64,000 nucleotides of DNA, taken from Glycine soja. Lineage: Eukaryota > Streptophyta > Magnoliopsida > Fabales > Fabaceae. The stretch covers positions 17,641,020 through 17,705,019 of the forward strand of contig NC_041019.1 in assembly GCF_004193775.1 (NCBI RefSeq), read 5' to 3'. The translations under genes and the position numbers were made by a program. Below, piece by piece: positions 39,440 to 51,087 of the stretch (position 1 is its first letter; each line of letters begins with the position of its first letter). Under the pieces are notes generated by a model, which was not told the DNA's origin, did no database searches, and saw only the letters and a list, made by a program, of their open reading frames with translations.

Positions 39440-39880
39440 GCGTATACGTGTATAGAAGTACTCAAATATTTGGCTTGACCAAGTATCTAAGTGCTTTTTA
39501 GTGAAAAGAAATTTTATTATGCCATGTTCATGGGCATTTAGGTATTCGGCTTGACCGAGTACCTAAGTACTTTAAAAAAAAGGGTACTTTATCATGTCAA
39601 GGTTATGATCACTTGGGTATACCACTTGGTTGAACACTTGGATACTTTCAAGGATAGGTCATTTTACCATCCCAAAATTTGGTGTGTTCAAGTATTCGAT
39701 TGACTTGGCAAAGTACCTAAGTACTTTTTAGAGAAAGGGCATTTTGCCATGCCAAGGTTAGGGATGCTTAGGTATTTGGCTTGGTTGAGTGTCTAAGTAC
39801 TTTTTAGAGAAAGGACATTTTACCATGCCAAAGTTAGGGGCACTCACTATTCTACTTCTCGAGTACCTAAATATTTTCAA
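39440..39880. repeat. Degenerate ~75-bp tandem array
   Basis: Five to six diverged units with landmarks AAGTACTTTTTAGAGAAAGG and ATTTTACCATGCCAA at about 39513, 39587, 39662, 39749 and 39819 (70-87 bp apart). Non-coding. Sequence 39063-39440 upstream shows nothing else recognisable. Confidence 0.75.
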
Positions 39881-39940
39881 AGGTAGGATTATGCTTCAAT
39901 ATCTTAAAAGTGTTGAGAGGTTGAATACTGTATAGTATAG

Positions 39941-39942
<2 letters not shown>

Positions 39943-39980
<38 letters not shown>
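39943..39980. repeat. AT microsatellite
   Basis: Uninterrupted AT dinucleotide run. Confidence 0.95.
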
Positions 39981-39982
<2 letters not shown>

Positions 39983-40370
39983 CATTTTGTTCATGATTAT
40001 CAAAGCTACTAAATATGGAAACGGTCATGGTACATGATAATTTTAAATTTGTGAGTTCATAATTGATTGAGGAATCATGATCTTATTTTAGTTTTTATTT
40101 TTATGAGTTAATATTAGATGTTAGTTTTTATTAAAATATTAATAAACTCATGATCACTTCTCCTTTCTATCATCATTTCCAACCACCAAACCAATCTATT
40201 AACTCCAAGCAAGGGATCGTTACCTTAGATAACAAGGACAACATAATTCATCTATTAGGAGCCAAAACCTAGAACAAATTCCTTTTTTCCATTAAATATG
40301 CCACAAACATGCATTAATGATTATATCATACTTACCCATACTTATCATTTAGCATGGGCAACATATATAG

Positions 40371-40540
40371 ATACGTGGTACATTTGTGTTTAGAAGAAGA
40401 TACGTGGTACATATACTTACGTGATTTGTCACTTTTTAAATTATTGTTACGGAACTTTCTTTAAAGTGCATGTGTTACGTGGTCACCATTTGATCACGGT
40501 TGAGAGAGTCCACTATGGATTATATATATCTATATACCAC
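40371..40540 (+). promoter_or_regulatory. ACGTG motif cluster and TATA box
   Basis: TACGTGG occurs at about 40372, 40401 and 40475 and TACGTGA at about 40418. TATATATATCTATATA at 40520-40536 could serve as TATA box about 140 bp before the start codon at 40677. ACGTG cores are bound by bZIP-type factors in ABA, stress or light responses; that role here is inference. Confidence 0.5.
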
Positions 40541-40676
40541 TATAACCCATTTAATTTCACTTTTTCTTGTAGTAGAACAACCATTTAAGCTAGCTTCTTA
40601 TTGTTCTCTTTTCTTGCGTGAAGCTTGCGTATCTTCCGAGTCGTACTAGGTTGCCGAGCTCGTAACCCTCTCCGCA

Positions 40677-41051
40677 ATGACCAACAAAGAATACGGAGAC
40701 AACAACAAGATATCAGTTTGTGAGACGTCAATGTTGTTGGTGGCAAACATCATCAGATTATCGTCTCTAAGATTTTCCGGCCATAGTTTCAGAAAAGACC
40801 TTGATCCTCCACAAGGGGAAGGAACCTATGTGGGCAAAGGCAACGAATCTTCGGTATCAAAATTTTACAAGAGTGACAGAACACAGGAGCCGGAGAGGAT
40901 CAAAAGGCCTCGTTCCTACCTCATGAAACCACCAAAGGAGGATCCAACAAACTATGTGAGTCAGGCACTAGACGACGTTGACATCAACGCTGAGAACTAT
41001 ATCAGCCATATTCGAGGAAAGATTAGGGACAGTGGTAATATTGAATATTGA
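40677..41051 (+). CDS. Small uncharacterised plant protein, 124 aa
   Basis: Single open frame from ATG at 40677 (context CCGCAATGACC) to TGA at 41051, with normal mixed composition, unlike the low-complexity ORFs around it. I do not recognise the family with certainty. The N-terminal third has a mildly hydrophobic stretch (SMLLVANIIRLSSL); the middle is charged (KGNESSVSKFYKSDRTQEPE); the C-terminus has an amphipathic segment (DDVDINAENYISHIRGKIR) reminiscent of the C-terminal motif of small plant DUF761 proteins, but this was not checked. A TATA box and four ACGTG motifs lie upstream; AATAAAAG is at about 41171 downstream. It stands alone, without conserved neighbours other than PP2A 5 kb away. 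Confidence 0.6.
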   Translation: MTNKEYGDNNKISVCETSMLLVANIIRLSSLRFSGHSFRKDLDPPQGEGTYVGKGNESSVSKFYKSDRTQEPERIKRPRSYLMKPPKEDPTNYVSQALDDVDINAENYISHIRGKIRDSGNIEY

Positions 41052-42689
41052 TACAAAGCATAATGCTTTTCACCATATCTTCCACCTCAAACTGTTAGCT
41101 TAGTGGTGGGGTTAGATGGATGCATGAGGGCATAGCTTTGATTTATCGTTGCCACCATTGTACAGAAGAAAATAAAAGCTTCTGCCTCTAGTATAGTCAA
41201 GTAGGTTTTGCACTTTTTGTGAATTATTGTGTAAAGCTATAATAATTAGCTAGGTTGCCAATGTTTCATTTTCTGTTCAAATTATCAATAAAAATTTAGT
41301 TTAATTAATTTTTCTATCTAAAATAACATGATTGTGCAATTTTGCTCTCTTTATTTTCTATAACACTAGTTGGATTTTGAAATTCTTTTCCCTATGACAC
41401 TTAGACTCCTCTATCAATATATTCTCAATTTTTTAGAAAATTTTGGTGACATGGTGTATTAAATATGTCTTTGTATTGCTATACTGATATAACAAAAGAC
41501 ATGACACTTACATGCTGCTGAAGAAGTGACGATAACATGATTCTAAGAGACACAAAACTGGACAATTGTGATATTTTAGATAACTGAATTGTATTTTCTT
41601 TTTCAATGATTACAAGAATTACTAAAATCTTTATAGTGCGAATACAAAATTAATTATATTATTGTATTTAATAAAGTGGATTCGTTTATGACACTCCAAC
41701 TAAAAATGAAATTGCACAAATATTTCTTCCTCAAGCTTAAGCTTGAATATCAAACGTTTTGTTAGAGTATTTTGGCTAAGAAAGACTATTGAAATTTGGG
41801 GTATTCTTCTTGAGAGACTTGAATCTTCTGACATTACCTTGCCTTGATGTCCCCTTTTCCTTTCAATGAGCTTCTACAAATAAAAATTCGTAAATAAACC
41901 TTGAAGTTTTATGATTGTTGGAGGGATTTTCAAATAGTTTCCAATGACATATATATGAGACATCCCTTTCATACCTTTGTCTTCGACTATTTTCCCCTTA
42001 TTATAACTTGCAACTTCTGAACTTTATTATGCTGCATTCTATGCTCTTTCTCCACTATGAACAACTAGCACAATTCACAATTTGAATTGTAGTTGTTAGT
42101 GCTTGTTGTTTGTCTTAGTGATTACCTTATGACTTCTTCTAGTATTGCCATGAGTGTTGCTTCTGAAGACTATTCTCCTGCATCATGTTTCTTATGCTAC
42201 TTTTGATAACTGAAGTGTTAATGTATCAATCTTCTTAGCTTTTGGTTGCTTTTTCTTCATGCGGACTTGATGCTTATGCAAATTTTTGCTTCTAGATAGT
42301 CACATTTCTTCTTAATAGATTTTCACTTCTTAATTAAGTGCTTCTAAGCACTCTACAAGACTTTTGGTGTGCTTGTTGTTTCTGGTATGTGTTTCAAAAT
42401 AATGCAGACATTTGTGACCCATTCCTGGTTTAAGTTTTCTTGATGATATATACGTAAGTCATGTGTAACTTTTGAACATCTACCCCTTAACTGAGATGCC
42501 TTCTAACCATGATTTTGATTCTTGTTGCACTTTGATATGAAAAAATATGATTTTCTTTAATGCTTTTGGTCAGCTCTCTCAGAACAATTGCTAGATTGCC
42601 ATTGAAAGCTTCTAATATCTCCATTAAATTTCCCAATATATATAGGGCCAACTTTTCTCATAGACATAATTCATCAAGCATTTTGATAA
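41052..42689. other. Unassigned intergenic region
   Basis: The first ~250 bp are probably the 3' untranslated region of the small gene. The rest is AT-rich with no ORF of note and no element ends that I could pair. Confidence 0.4.
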
Positions 42690-42698
42690 TAATTTCAA

Positions 42699-42969
42699 GG
42701 TTTAATTATCCATTTAGTTCCTATATATAATTTATAAACTTATCCATTTAATCTCTATAGTTAATAAGTAAATTTTTTAGTCTCTGAAGTTTACATTTTA
42801 ATTCCCAAAAAGTCTGTTAATTTTTTTTAAGTTAGTTAAAGAATTTTAATGGTAGGAATCTTTTGAAAATTAAAATATAAATTTTAAAGATTACAAAATC
42901 CACCTATTAACTATAAGAACTAAAAATGATAAGTTTAGAAACTATAAGGACTAATTGAGTAATTAAACC
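42699..42969. mobile_element. 271-bp MITE with perfect 9-bp target duplication
   Basis: Starts GGTTTAATTA and ends TAATTAAACC, with inverted repeats extending about 110 bp per side (blocks such as TAAACTTATC, TATAGTTAATA, TTTATATTTTAATT). TAATTTCAA flanks both sides (42690-42698, 42970-42978). A 9-bp duplication points to a Mutator-like family. Confidence 0.9.
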
Positions 42970-42978
42970 TAATTTCAA

Positions 42979-43420
42979 AAACAAGGGGATTTGTTCAGAA
43001 TTTGTAGAAATTAATAAGAGAACGAAATTGAAAATTGAAAATAGAATCAGAATAACATCAACCCTAAGAATTCCATATTCAAGTAAAATCATCAATTCCA
43101 TAAATCAAACATGAATCCATGAACATGCAAATCCAAAAAAAAATTCATAACTAAGATCATCATCTCACATTCATTCATGAAAATTGAAATACAATCGCAT
43201 TCCCTAATTATCAAGAATTAAGGCACAATTTTGTATTAAAAGTCAACCAAAAGATCACCTATTCCTAATCTGAATTCAATTTACTAAATCTAATCATAAT
43301 CATGATTCAAATTCATAAAATGAAAAAAAAAACAAAAAGAATATGAATTCAAAAATTAAGGAAAGGGAAATAAAATTTTACCAAAAATAGGAAAAATGTA
43401 GAGCATTTCCTTAGGTAATC
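42979..43420. other. Unassigned AT-rich sequence
   Basis: No gene or element recognised between the MITE and the truncated LTR. Confidence 0.4.
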
Positions 43421-44805
43421 AAGATTCAAGAAGAAAGCCTACAAACAAGAATCAAGATTCAAGACTCAAGAGATTCAAGATCTCAAGAATCAAGATCAAG
43501 ATTCAAGACTCAAGATTCAAGAATGAAGAAAAGACTCAATCAAGATAAGTATTAAAAAGTTTTTCAAAACCTTGAATAGCACATGAGTTTTTGACAAAAC
43601 CTTTACCAAAGAGTTTTTACTCTCTGGTAATCGATTACCATATTGTTGTAATCGATTACCAGTAGCAAAATGAGTTTGAAAATGTTTTCAAACTGAATTT
43701 ACAACGTTCCAAATATTTTCAAAAGGCTGTAATCGATTACAATGTTTTGGTAATCGATTACCAGTGCCCTTGAACGTTGAAATTCAAATTTAAATGTGAA
43801 GAGTCACATTGTTTCATTCAAAAGCTTTGTGTAATCGATTACACATATTTGGTAATCAATTACCAGTGTTTGTTTCTGAAAAATCAAAAGATATAACTCT
43901 TCTGAATGAGTTTCTTGACCAGACATGAAGAGTCTATAAAAGCAAGGCTTTGTTTTGCATTTTAAATGAATTAAAATTCCAAGTCTTTCTAACAATCTCT
44001 TACAATCCTTTACAAGCCTTGAATCTCTTTGAACTTCTTCTTCTTCTTTGTACCAAAAGTTTTCTGGTTTTCTAAACCTTGAAAACTTGTGCTATTCATC
44101 CTTTTCATTCTCTTCTCCCTTTTCCAAAAGAAGGAAGGACTAACCGCCTGAATTCTTTTGTGTCTCCCTTCTCCCTTGTCAAAGAATTCAAAACGACACA
44201 GTCTGAGAATTCTTTTGATTCTTCCCATTCCTTAATACAAAAGCGTTCAAAGGTTTAACCGCCTGAGAATTCTTTTGTATCCCCATTCACAAAGTATCAA
44301 AGGTGTAACAACCTGAGATCTTTGTCTTAACACATTGGAGGGTACATCCTTTGTGGCACAAGTAGAGGGTACATCTACTTGGGTTTGACTGAGAACAAGA
44401 GAGGGTACATCTCTTGTGGATCAGTTCTAGTGGAGGGTACATCCACTAGTTTCAAAGAGAACAAGGGAGGGTACATCCCTTGTGGATCTTTGCTTGTAAA
44501 AGGTTTTTTACAAGGTTGAAAGAAATCCCAAGGACCGCAGGTTGCTTGGGGACTGGAGGTAGGCACGGGTTTATGCTGAACCAGTATAAAAATCCTTGTG
44601 TGTTTGTTTCCTTCCTTCCCTACTCTTTTACTTTCCGCTGTGCATTTAATTTTTGCTTTTACTTTCTGTTAAGTTTCTCTTCTACTCCTCTTTCTCTTAA
44701 CAATTTAGTAAAAGCGTTAAAAGAGTAATTTTTAATTAGTAAAGGTTTAGGAATAATTAATTCAACCCCCTCTTCTTAATTATTCTGAGGCCACTCGATC
44801 CAACA
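43421..44805 (+). mobile_element. 5'-truncated LTR with ATCGAT palindromes and hairpin cassettes
   Basis: Colinear with 51240-52770 but lacks its first ~150 bp; ends CGATCCAACA at 44805. AGATT follows (44806-44810) and also occurs at 43422-43426, which may be chance. GTAATCGATTAC-type palindromes occur at 43628-43862, TCTATAAAAG at 43932. Five hairpins with the loop AGGGTACAT lie at 44331-44483. No internal region is attached, so it is a solo or fragmentary LTR. The ORF inside is incidental. Confidence 0.8.
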
Positions 44806-45014
44806 AGATTTATTCTTCAATCTCTTTAAGCATGTGTCTCCTCTCTGTCTATAATACACCTTTTTTGCTTTCACCTGTTGGCGCTAGAGCAACTCCTATG
44901 CAATGCCTCTTCTAGCTTGATAGGGCTTCCACCTCGATGGCACCTTTGTGTTCTTCATTAGAGAGCCTCCTTCCACCAACAAATATTCTTTCTTGTTACT
45001 TACTATTTGGTTTG
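44806..45014. other. Short intergenic segment
   Basis: About 200 bp between the truncated LTR and the next element; nothing recognised. Confidence 0.4.
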
Positions 45015-46287
45015 TGTCATACCCTAATTTTTCTTGGGGACGATCATTTGCAAACATTTGAATCCGTAAGGTTTCATGACATTTTAGAAGGAAATGTGTA
45101 AAATATTCAAAAGAAGGGTAAAAGGGTCACTTTTGGGGCATTTTTTAGCTCTTGGGCCCACTAGAAAGCTTAGGGATGAAGTAACTAGGCGAGGTAGGTT
45201 ACTTTAGGAGGAAGCAAGCGAGCTGAGCTCGCCTGGGCGAGCTGCTGTGCAACCTCCACCCCTCATTTGCTATAAATAAGCATGAGGGGGCTGAAGGAAA
45301 GGGGTCCTGAGGTTCCTAAGTTCCAGAGGTCCAGAATTGAGAAGAAAGAAGAGAAAAGAAGAAGAAAGATGAGAAAAAGAAGCTAAAACGCCACTGAATC
45401 GCGACTGCAATCGATTTCTACATCGTTCTTCATTTGTTCTTTAGCGTTCTTCATCCGTTCTTCAGTTGTTCTTCGTTCTTCATTCGGTTAGTGCATGTCT
45501 TTAAGGATTTGAACTTAATTCATGGACCCTTAGGGGTCCTCTTTATTACTTTATGCATCTTCATCTCCTTATTCAGTCGTTGGTAATCGCTTTTCTTTTG
45601 TAAAGTAAGTTTTAACCGATCATTAGTGTTGGAAGTTCTCTTAAAAAAGGATTGAAGATTAATAAGCAAAATCAAAACAAAACCAACTCATAAACTTTCT
45701 TCATTTCATAAAAAAAATCAAGAGATCGTTTTAAGGTCCAACGCCTTAATGATTCTCTCCTCTCATAAAAAAAAAATCAAAAGATCGTTTCAAGGTCCAA
45801 CGCCTTAAATGACCTTTTTGTTCGCAACTAAAATCAATCTTTCAAAAAGGTAAAAAAAAATAAATTTCACAAATAACCTTTCAGACTTAAAGAACTATGT
45901 AGGTATGATTTTTTCATCGCATACGAGGATACGTAGGAGCGAGGGCAAGACCGTTGTGGATCCCAACAAGTCAAAAAACATAAAAAGCCAAAAAAAATAA
46001 TAAACATAAAAAGGAAAAATACATAATATTGAAGTCATGTTTTGCACACTCGATTAACGGCTGCCGTCCCTTGTGACGAGCGTGTGGGGTACTAATACCT
46101 TCCCCGTGCGTAAAGAACTCCCAAACCCTCATTTTCAAAATCCACAAACCTTTGTCTTTTTTTGTTTTTCTAACGTTTTCCTCGAATAAACGTTGGTGGA
46201 GACTCCGCTCGTTTTCTCCCTTGGAGACAAATGCTTTGGCCGGTTAAATGCCCTTTTCGCGCCCCCGCCGAACGGTAAGTTGCGATA
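45015..46287 (+). repeat. 5' LTR of the second Ogre-like element
   Basis: TGTCATACCC to TTGCGATA (terminal CA mutated to TA), 1273 bp. TATAAATA at 45271-45278. Shorter than the LTRs of the first element, but the ends, the GCGAG motifs and the ACGTAGGAGC module (45887-45940) are shared. Confidence 0.87.
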
Positions 46288-46289
46288 GT

Positions 46290-46307
46290 TGGTGACTCCA
46301 CTGGGGA
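46290..46307 (+). other. Primer-binding site, tRNA-Arg type
   Basis: TGGTGACTCCACTGGGGA, one base different from the site at 13704-13721. Follows the LTR after GT. Confidence 0.8.
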
Positions 46308-47719
46308 CTGTTAGAGAGTTAGGCCATTCAATCAGTGTGCAATGCTTTTATCATGACTTCTTTTTTTATTTTCCCTTTCATCGTTTGTTTTGTCCATATT
46401 TGTATATAATCTTTGCTATGTTGTTGTGTTTGGTGTGTGTTTGTCTATAGATTACATTCATAGTTAGAAATATTTTTTCTACACACACATGTCACCTACA
46501 CCTCGCACACACATTGAGATATTAGGCCCTATACCTAGGTCTATGTGAGCCATAAGGAGTGGAGGTCGATCTATGGCCATGCTGGGTCTCCGACTCGCTT
46601 GACGACAGTGAAGCCTCATCTAGAGTTTTCCTCTTTTAGTGATGCATTGTCACTGATAGTCCCTATCGCCACGATGTATTACCTAAGAAGATGATATCTC
46701 TAGAAACCAGTAAGGTTACTTGAAACCACCCTTTGGAGTTGTCACTAGAAGGGGACTTTTGGATCCTTTCCATTAGATTCCCGAATTAGGGGCACATAGC
46801 AAACTTACTCTGGCATATTCCTTGATTGCTTCATGCATCTCTTCATGGCATCATAATAGGCATATCATTCATGCATCATATTCATGCATTGCATTTGCAT
46901 AAATCACTGCATTATCATACGCCTTCATTTAGCATGTTTTTGTTCTACCAACTGCATATATTCTACTTCCATTGTTTGCGTGTCATGTTCACTCAAGCAT
47001 AATCCTTGCATTTTCCTCTGCAAAAACAAAACAAAAAAACAAAAACAAAAGAAGAACAAAAAGAAAGGCACAATGAAGAATGAAAGTTTATGCTACATTC
47101 TTAGTTACATGTGTTGGGTACCATGATGATGGCTATAAACCAACCTTGTTGGGATACGCCCATTTCTCTAGAAAAAAAAATGATTGAAAATCATGTGAAT
47201 GTGGTACCTAATGCATGATTAACTAGGAACATGATGGTTCTTCAGGCATCTCAATCTCATAATTGCATTTGCCATGCATAGCGTAAATATGCTTGAGTCA
47301 TTCATCTCTATGAGATGTGGTCGAAGTATTGGTGATCAAAATTGCTATTCCTTGGATTATGGGGTTGAACCAAGCACATGTTTTTAAGGAAAGGTTCATC
47401 AAGTCAAGGTCAAGTATGGAAGTAACCAGCTTGCGAAAGTTGGGGCAAAAGATGGATCGAGTTACATCGTTTCTTTGTCTATTGCCAACACATAATTGTG
47501 CCAATTTACAAAAATTTGAGGACTGTCGACGTCCATGTTTTGTTTCCAGTTTCACTTTGACAAGATGTGATGGACCATGTTTGTTTTAATGAAAATCTTA
47601 ATTGATTCAACCCTATGTCCTATGTAAAATTTGCAATACTTCAACAGTGCATTATTCACATACATCCATGCTTTTCATTGGTTGCATTGCTCTTACCGAG
47701 CATGTGCTAGAGCTAGAGT
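46308..47719 (+). other. Leader of the second Ogre-like element, ORF1 deleted
   Basis: 46500-46790 matches the leader and 46980-47590 the ORF1-gag spacer of the first element (both inverted there), with nothing resembling ORF1 between. About 1.8 kb is therefore absent relative to the first element. No gene. Confidence 0.65.
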
Positions 47720-49474
47720 AATGAGTGAAGTAGAGGAGGTGTAAGAACGGATGAAGGCCGATATGGAGGCCATGAAAGAGCAAACAACCACAATGACAGA
47801 GGCCATGATGAGCATGAAGAAGATAATGGAGGTCAATGCGGTTGCAATTGCCGCTACTAGCACCGTTGCCGAGGTGGGCATGACTCCCCTATCTGGCCTC
47901 AACCAAATAAATCATCCAACCTCGGATATGGTGGGTCAGAGAGGCAAAGAGTTGGGAAGTACGAGCGGCCCCCATTATGTGCAAATTCAAAACAAGCACG
48001 CCTTCCCACCATATGGCTTGCCTCCCAACTATACACGACCCAATGTGGCGCACACTCCCGATGAGAATGTCAATAACTCCACTCCCATACTCACTGAGAG
48101 CCAACAACCTCAATTTGATCATGCACATGTCTCTCAACCCATAGGGGAGACACATGAAGTACCCCACCACAATCTAGCAGACTTCGAGCCTCGCCTTGGA
48201 TACACCACTGAGGGGCAAGCAGTTGGTGGTGTACCCCTGCCAAACACTTTGGAGGACCCTCAATTTCGCCCACAACCACAACCCTTGCATTTCGCGGTGG
48301 GAAGGGTCCCTCCTGCTTTGGTGGAAAAGGGAAAATTGGATCATATAGAGGAAAGGCTCAAGGCCATTGAAGGAGGCAGAGATCATGCTTTTGCTGACAT
48401 GGAAGAGTTATACCTAGTGCCTGACGTCGTCATCCCTCCGAAGTTCAAGGTGCTGGATTTCGATAAGTACAAGGGGACTACTTGCCCCAAGAATCATCTG
48501 AAAATGTATTGTCAGAAGATGGGGGCGTACGCGAAAGATGAAAAACCGCTGATGTATTTCTTCCAAGAAAGCCTTATTGGGGCAGCCGTCACCTGGTACA
48601 CTAACTTGGAACCTTCCCGAGTCCATTCTTGGAAGGACCTAATGGTTTCCTTCATTAGGCAATATCAGTACAATTCTGATATGGCTCCAGATAGGATACA
48701 GCTACAGAACATGGGTAAAAAGGGGCACGAATCTTTCAAAGAATATGCCCAAAGGTGGAGGGATCTGGCAGCTCAAGTGGCGCCCCCAATGATGGAAAAT
48801 GAGATGATAACAATGATAGTAGACACGTTACCGGTGTTCTACTATGAGAAAATGGTGGGTTACACACCTTCAAGCTTTGTGGATTTAGTTTTCGCTAGTG
48901 AAATGATCAAAGTGGGTCTGAAAAGAGGCAAATTTGATAATCCTGCTTTGACAAATAAAAGCCTGGGGCAAATAGAGAGGATGAGAAAGAGGAAGGAACC
49001 CATGTTGTGACTGCAGTTCCTACATGGCCAAATTTCCCACCAGCTTAACAATGTCATTACTCAGCCAATATCAGTCCTTCTCATTACCCACCACCCAATC
49101 ATCCATAAAGGTCATCCCTAAATCAGCCACAAAGTCTGTCTGCCGCACATCCAATGCCAAACACCACCCTTAACACAAACCAAAACACCAACCAGGGAAG
49201 GAATTTTCCAACAAAAAAGCCTGTAGAATTCACCCCAATTCTGGTGTCCTATGCTAACTTGCTCCCATATCTACTCGATAATTCAATGGTAGCCATAGCC
49301 CCAGCCAAGGTTCCTCAACCTCTATTTTTCTGAGGATATGACTCGAATGCAACATGTGCTTATCATGGAGGAGTTCCGGGGCATTCCATTGAGCATTGTA
49401 TGACCTTAAAGCATAAGGTGCAAGGTCTAATTGATGCGGGCTGGCTAAAATTTGAGGAGGATAATTGCTTGTGA
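47720..49474 (+). pseudogene. Ogre-like gag of the second element
   Basis: The conserved start ATG at 47720 is followed at codon 8 by a TAA; an internal Met at 47751 begins a 419-codon open frame. It has the helical start (MKADMEAMKEQTTTMTEAMM), the Pro-rich middle and the gag core (FDKYKGTTCPKNHLKMYCQK, VTWYTNLEPSRVHSWKDL, FKEYAQRWRDLAAQVAPP). The frame ends at 49010; the Cys/His tail (CAYHGGVPGHSIEHC, GLIDAGWLKFEE) continues in broken form to the TGA at 49474. More intact than the gag at 8182-9924, but still disrupted at both ends. The capsid role is known for the family. Confidence 0.85.
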
Positions 49475-51082
49475 AATTCTGATGTTGGCAAGTGACACCA
49501 TGCATGGGGCAGTTTTAAAGTTTTTGTTAGATGTTTCCAATGACTCATTAGGATTTTCAAGTTTATGCCATTATTATAAACCACAATCACAATGCTAATA
49601 ATATGGATAAATTTGACATCCTTGTCTCTCATTCTCTCCCAAATACATCTTTGCTTATTTAACTTCCACTGAAATGTGAGTGTATGCCAATGGTTTGTTT
49701 GCTCAAGCGACCTGTGCTTTTGAATTTTGACTTCCAAGACTGTTCAATCAGAAATTACTCATTCTCCATGTTTGGTGAGGGTGTCGTAAACAACGAGTAA
49801 AGCAAAAGTTCAAAAAGAAAAAAAATGTTTGATTGACTGTTTCAAATAAAAAGTACAGACATTCATGTGACCTCATTTTATCTTTCCTAAAGTTGTTTTT
49901 TTGAGAGAAAAGTGAGTTATCAAGAACAGAAGTCGTTTAACTTAATCTGTCAATTGAAAATCCTTTAAATGTTTCTTGTCCTTGAAAATTCATTTTCAAG
50001 AATCTGCACAGTTTCTTTCATTTTTTCATGCTACAAGGTCGTGACAAAAGACAACAATAGATACCTCAGAGCCCTACACTGAGGCAATGAAAGGTACCGT
50101 GCATGATCCTTGAGCAAACCTAGGGGTAGATCAAAATTTCTCACCCGGTAGGTTGAAAACCCGAAAGGGCAGCCTAAGCAAAGTTAGGGTTGATATAAAA
50201 AAAAGAAAGAAAAAACAATCAGAGGCGTGTTATTAAGGTTTTGTTCCAAAATCCAAACTACCAAAGGATCTAAGTCAAGATTTGAAATGAAACATGGCCA
50301 TATTTCAACATCCCAAACACTTGTTTATCCCTTGCTACCCCCTCTGAGCCAAAACATATTTGTTTTCTAAAAACAACAAAAAAAAAAAAACAGCAAAAGA
50401 AAAATAGAAACCCTAAGTAGGAACCATCGCTAAACCGGCGGGAAGAGCAATGCAAACAACACATGCATGAAGTTGGGCAACAACAAAAGAGAAAATAAAA
50501 TCCGCCAAAGGCGAGAGTGAAGAAAAAGAGAGACAAAGTTCTCCAGATCCTACAAGAAAGGCACAAAAGTGCAATGAAGGATTAATGTATGAGACAAAAG
50601 GAGTAGAGCCCGACCCGAAAGGTACAAGCAATGTTCTCGAGGTTCTTACTCAATGTAACCCTCAAACACTCTTTGAGCCTGTCTAATCCTTTCTTTCATA
50701 GCCCTCTTACCCGTGACCACGTTACAAGCCCAATAAAGCCCAAGTGGATCAAGGAATGATTAATTTGCTTTTAAGTTGGGATTCTGGAATGAAACCCGCG
50801 CACGCTTGTGATTGTTGAAAAAACTATATCTATCTAAAACAAAAAAAAAAAAAGAAACCCTTGAGGTTCACACTTGCACATTTGAGAAGAAAACTCATTC
50901 CACCAGGAGATCGTGGAAAACGCCCAAAGCCAATAGTGATAGTAGGGTACACGTGATGTTAGTCGCTCATGCGAAACTCCTTAGGATTCCTTTGAATCCA
51001 ATGGTGGCCTTTGCCTCGGGATCAACCCGTATCATCAAGTTTTAGTGGGATCAACAGACCCATGGCATCACTCTATGACCAT
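49475..51082 (+). other. 3' non-coding region after gag
   Basis: Homologous in part to 5864-8181 of the first element (inverted), for instance the CACTGAGGCAATGAA / GGTACCGTGCATGA segment near 50080. No pol. Minus-strand ORFs at 50270-50631 are not conserved. Confidence 0.6.
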
Positions 51083-51087
51083 AAATC

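Noticed and set aside
43421..44805. Full-length solo LTR with AGATT target duplication
   Set aside because: The 5' ~150 bp present in the sister copy are missing, so the AGATT match at 43422 is probably chance within a CAAGATTCAAG repeat.
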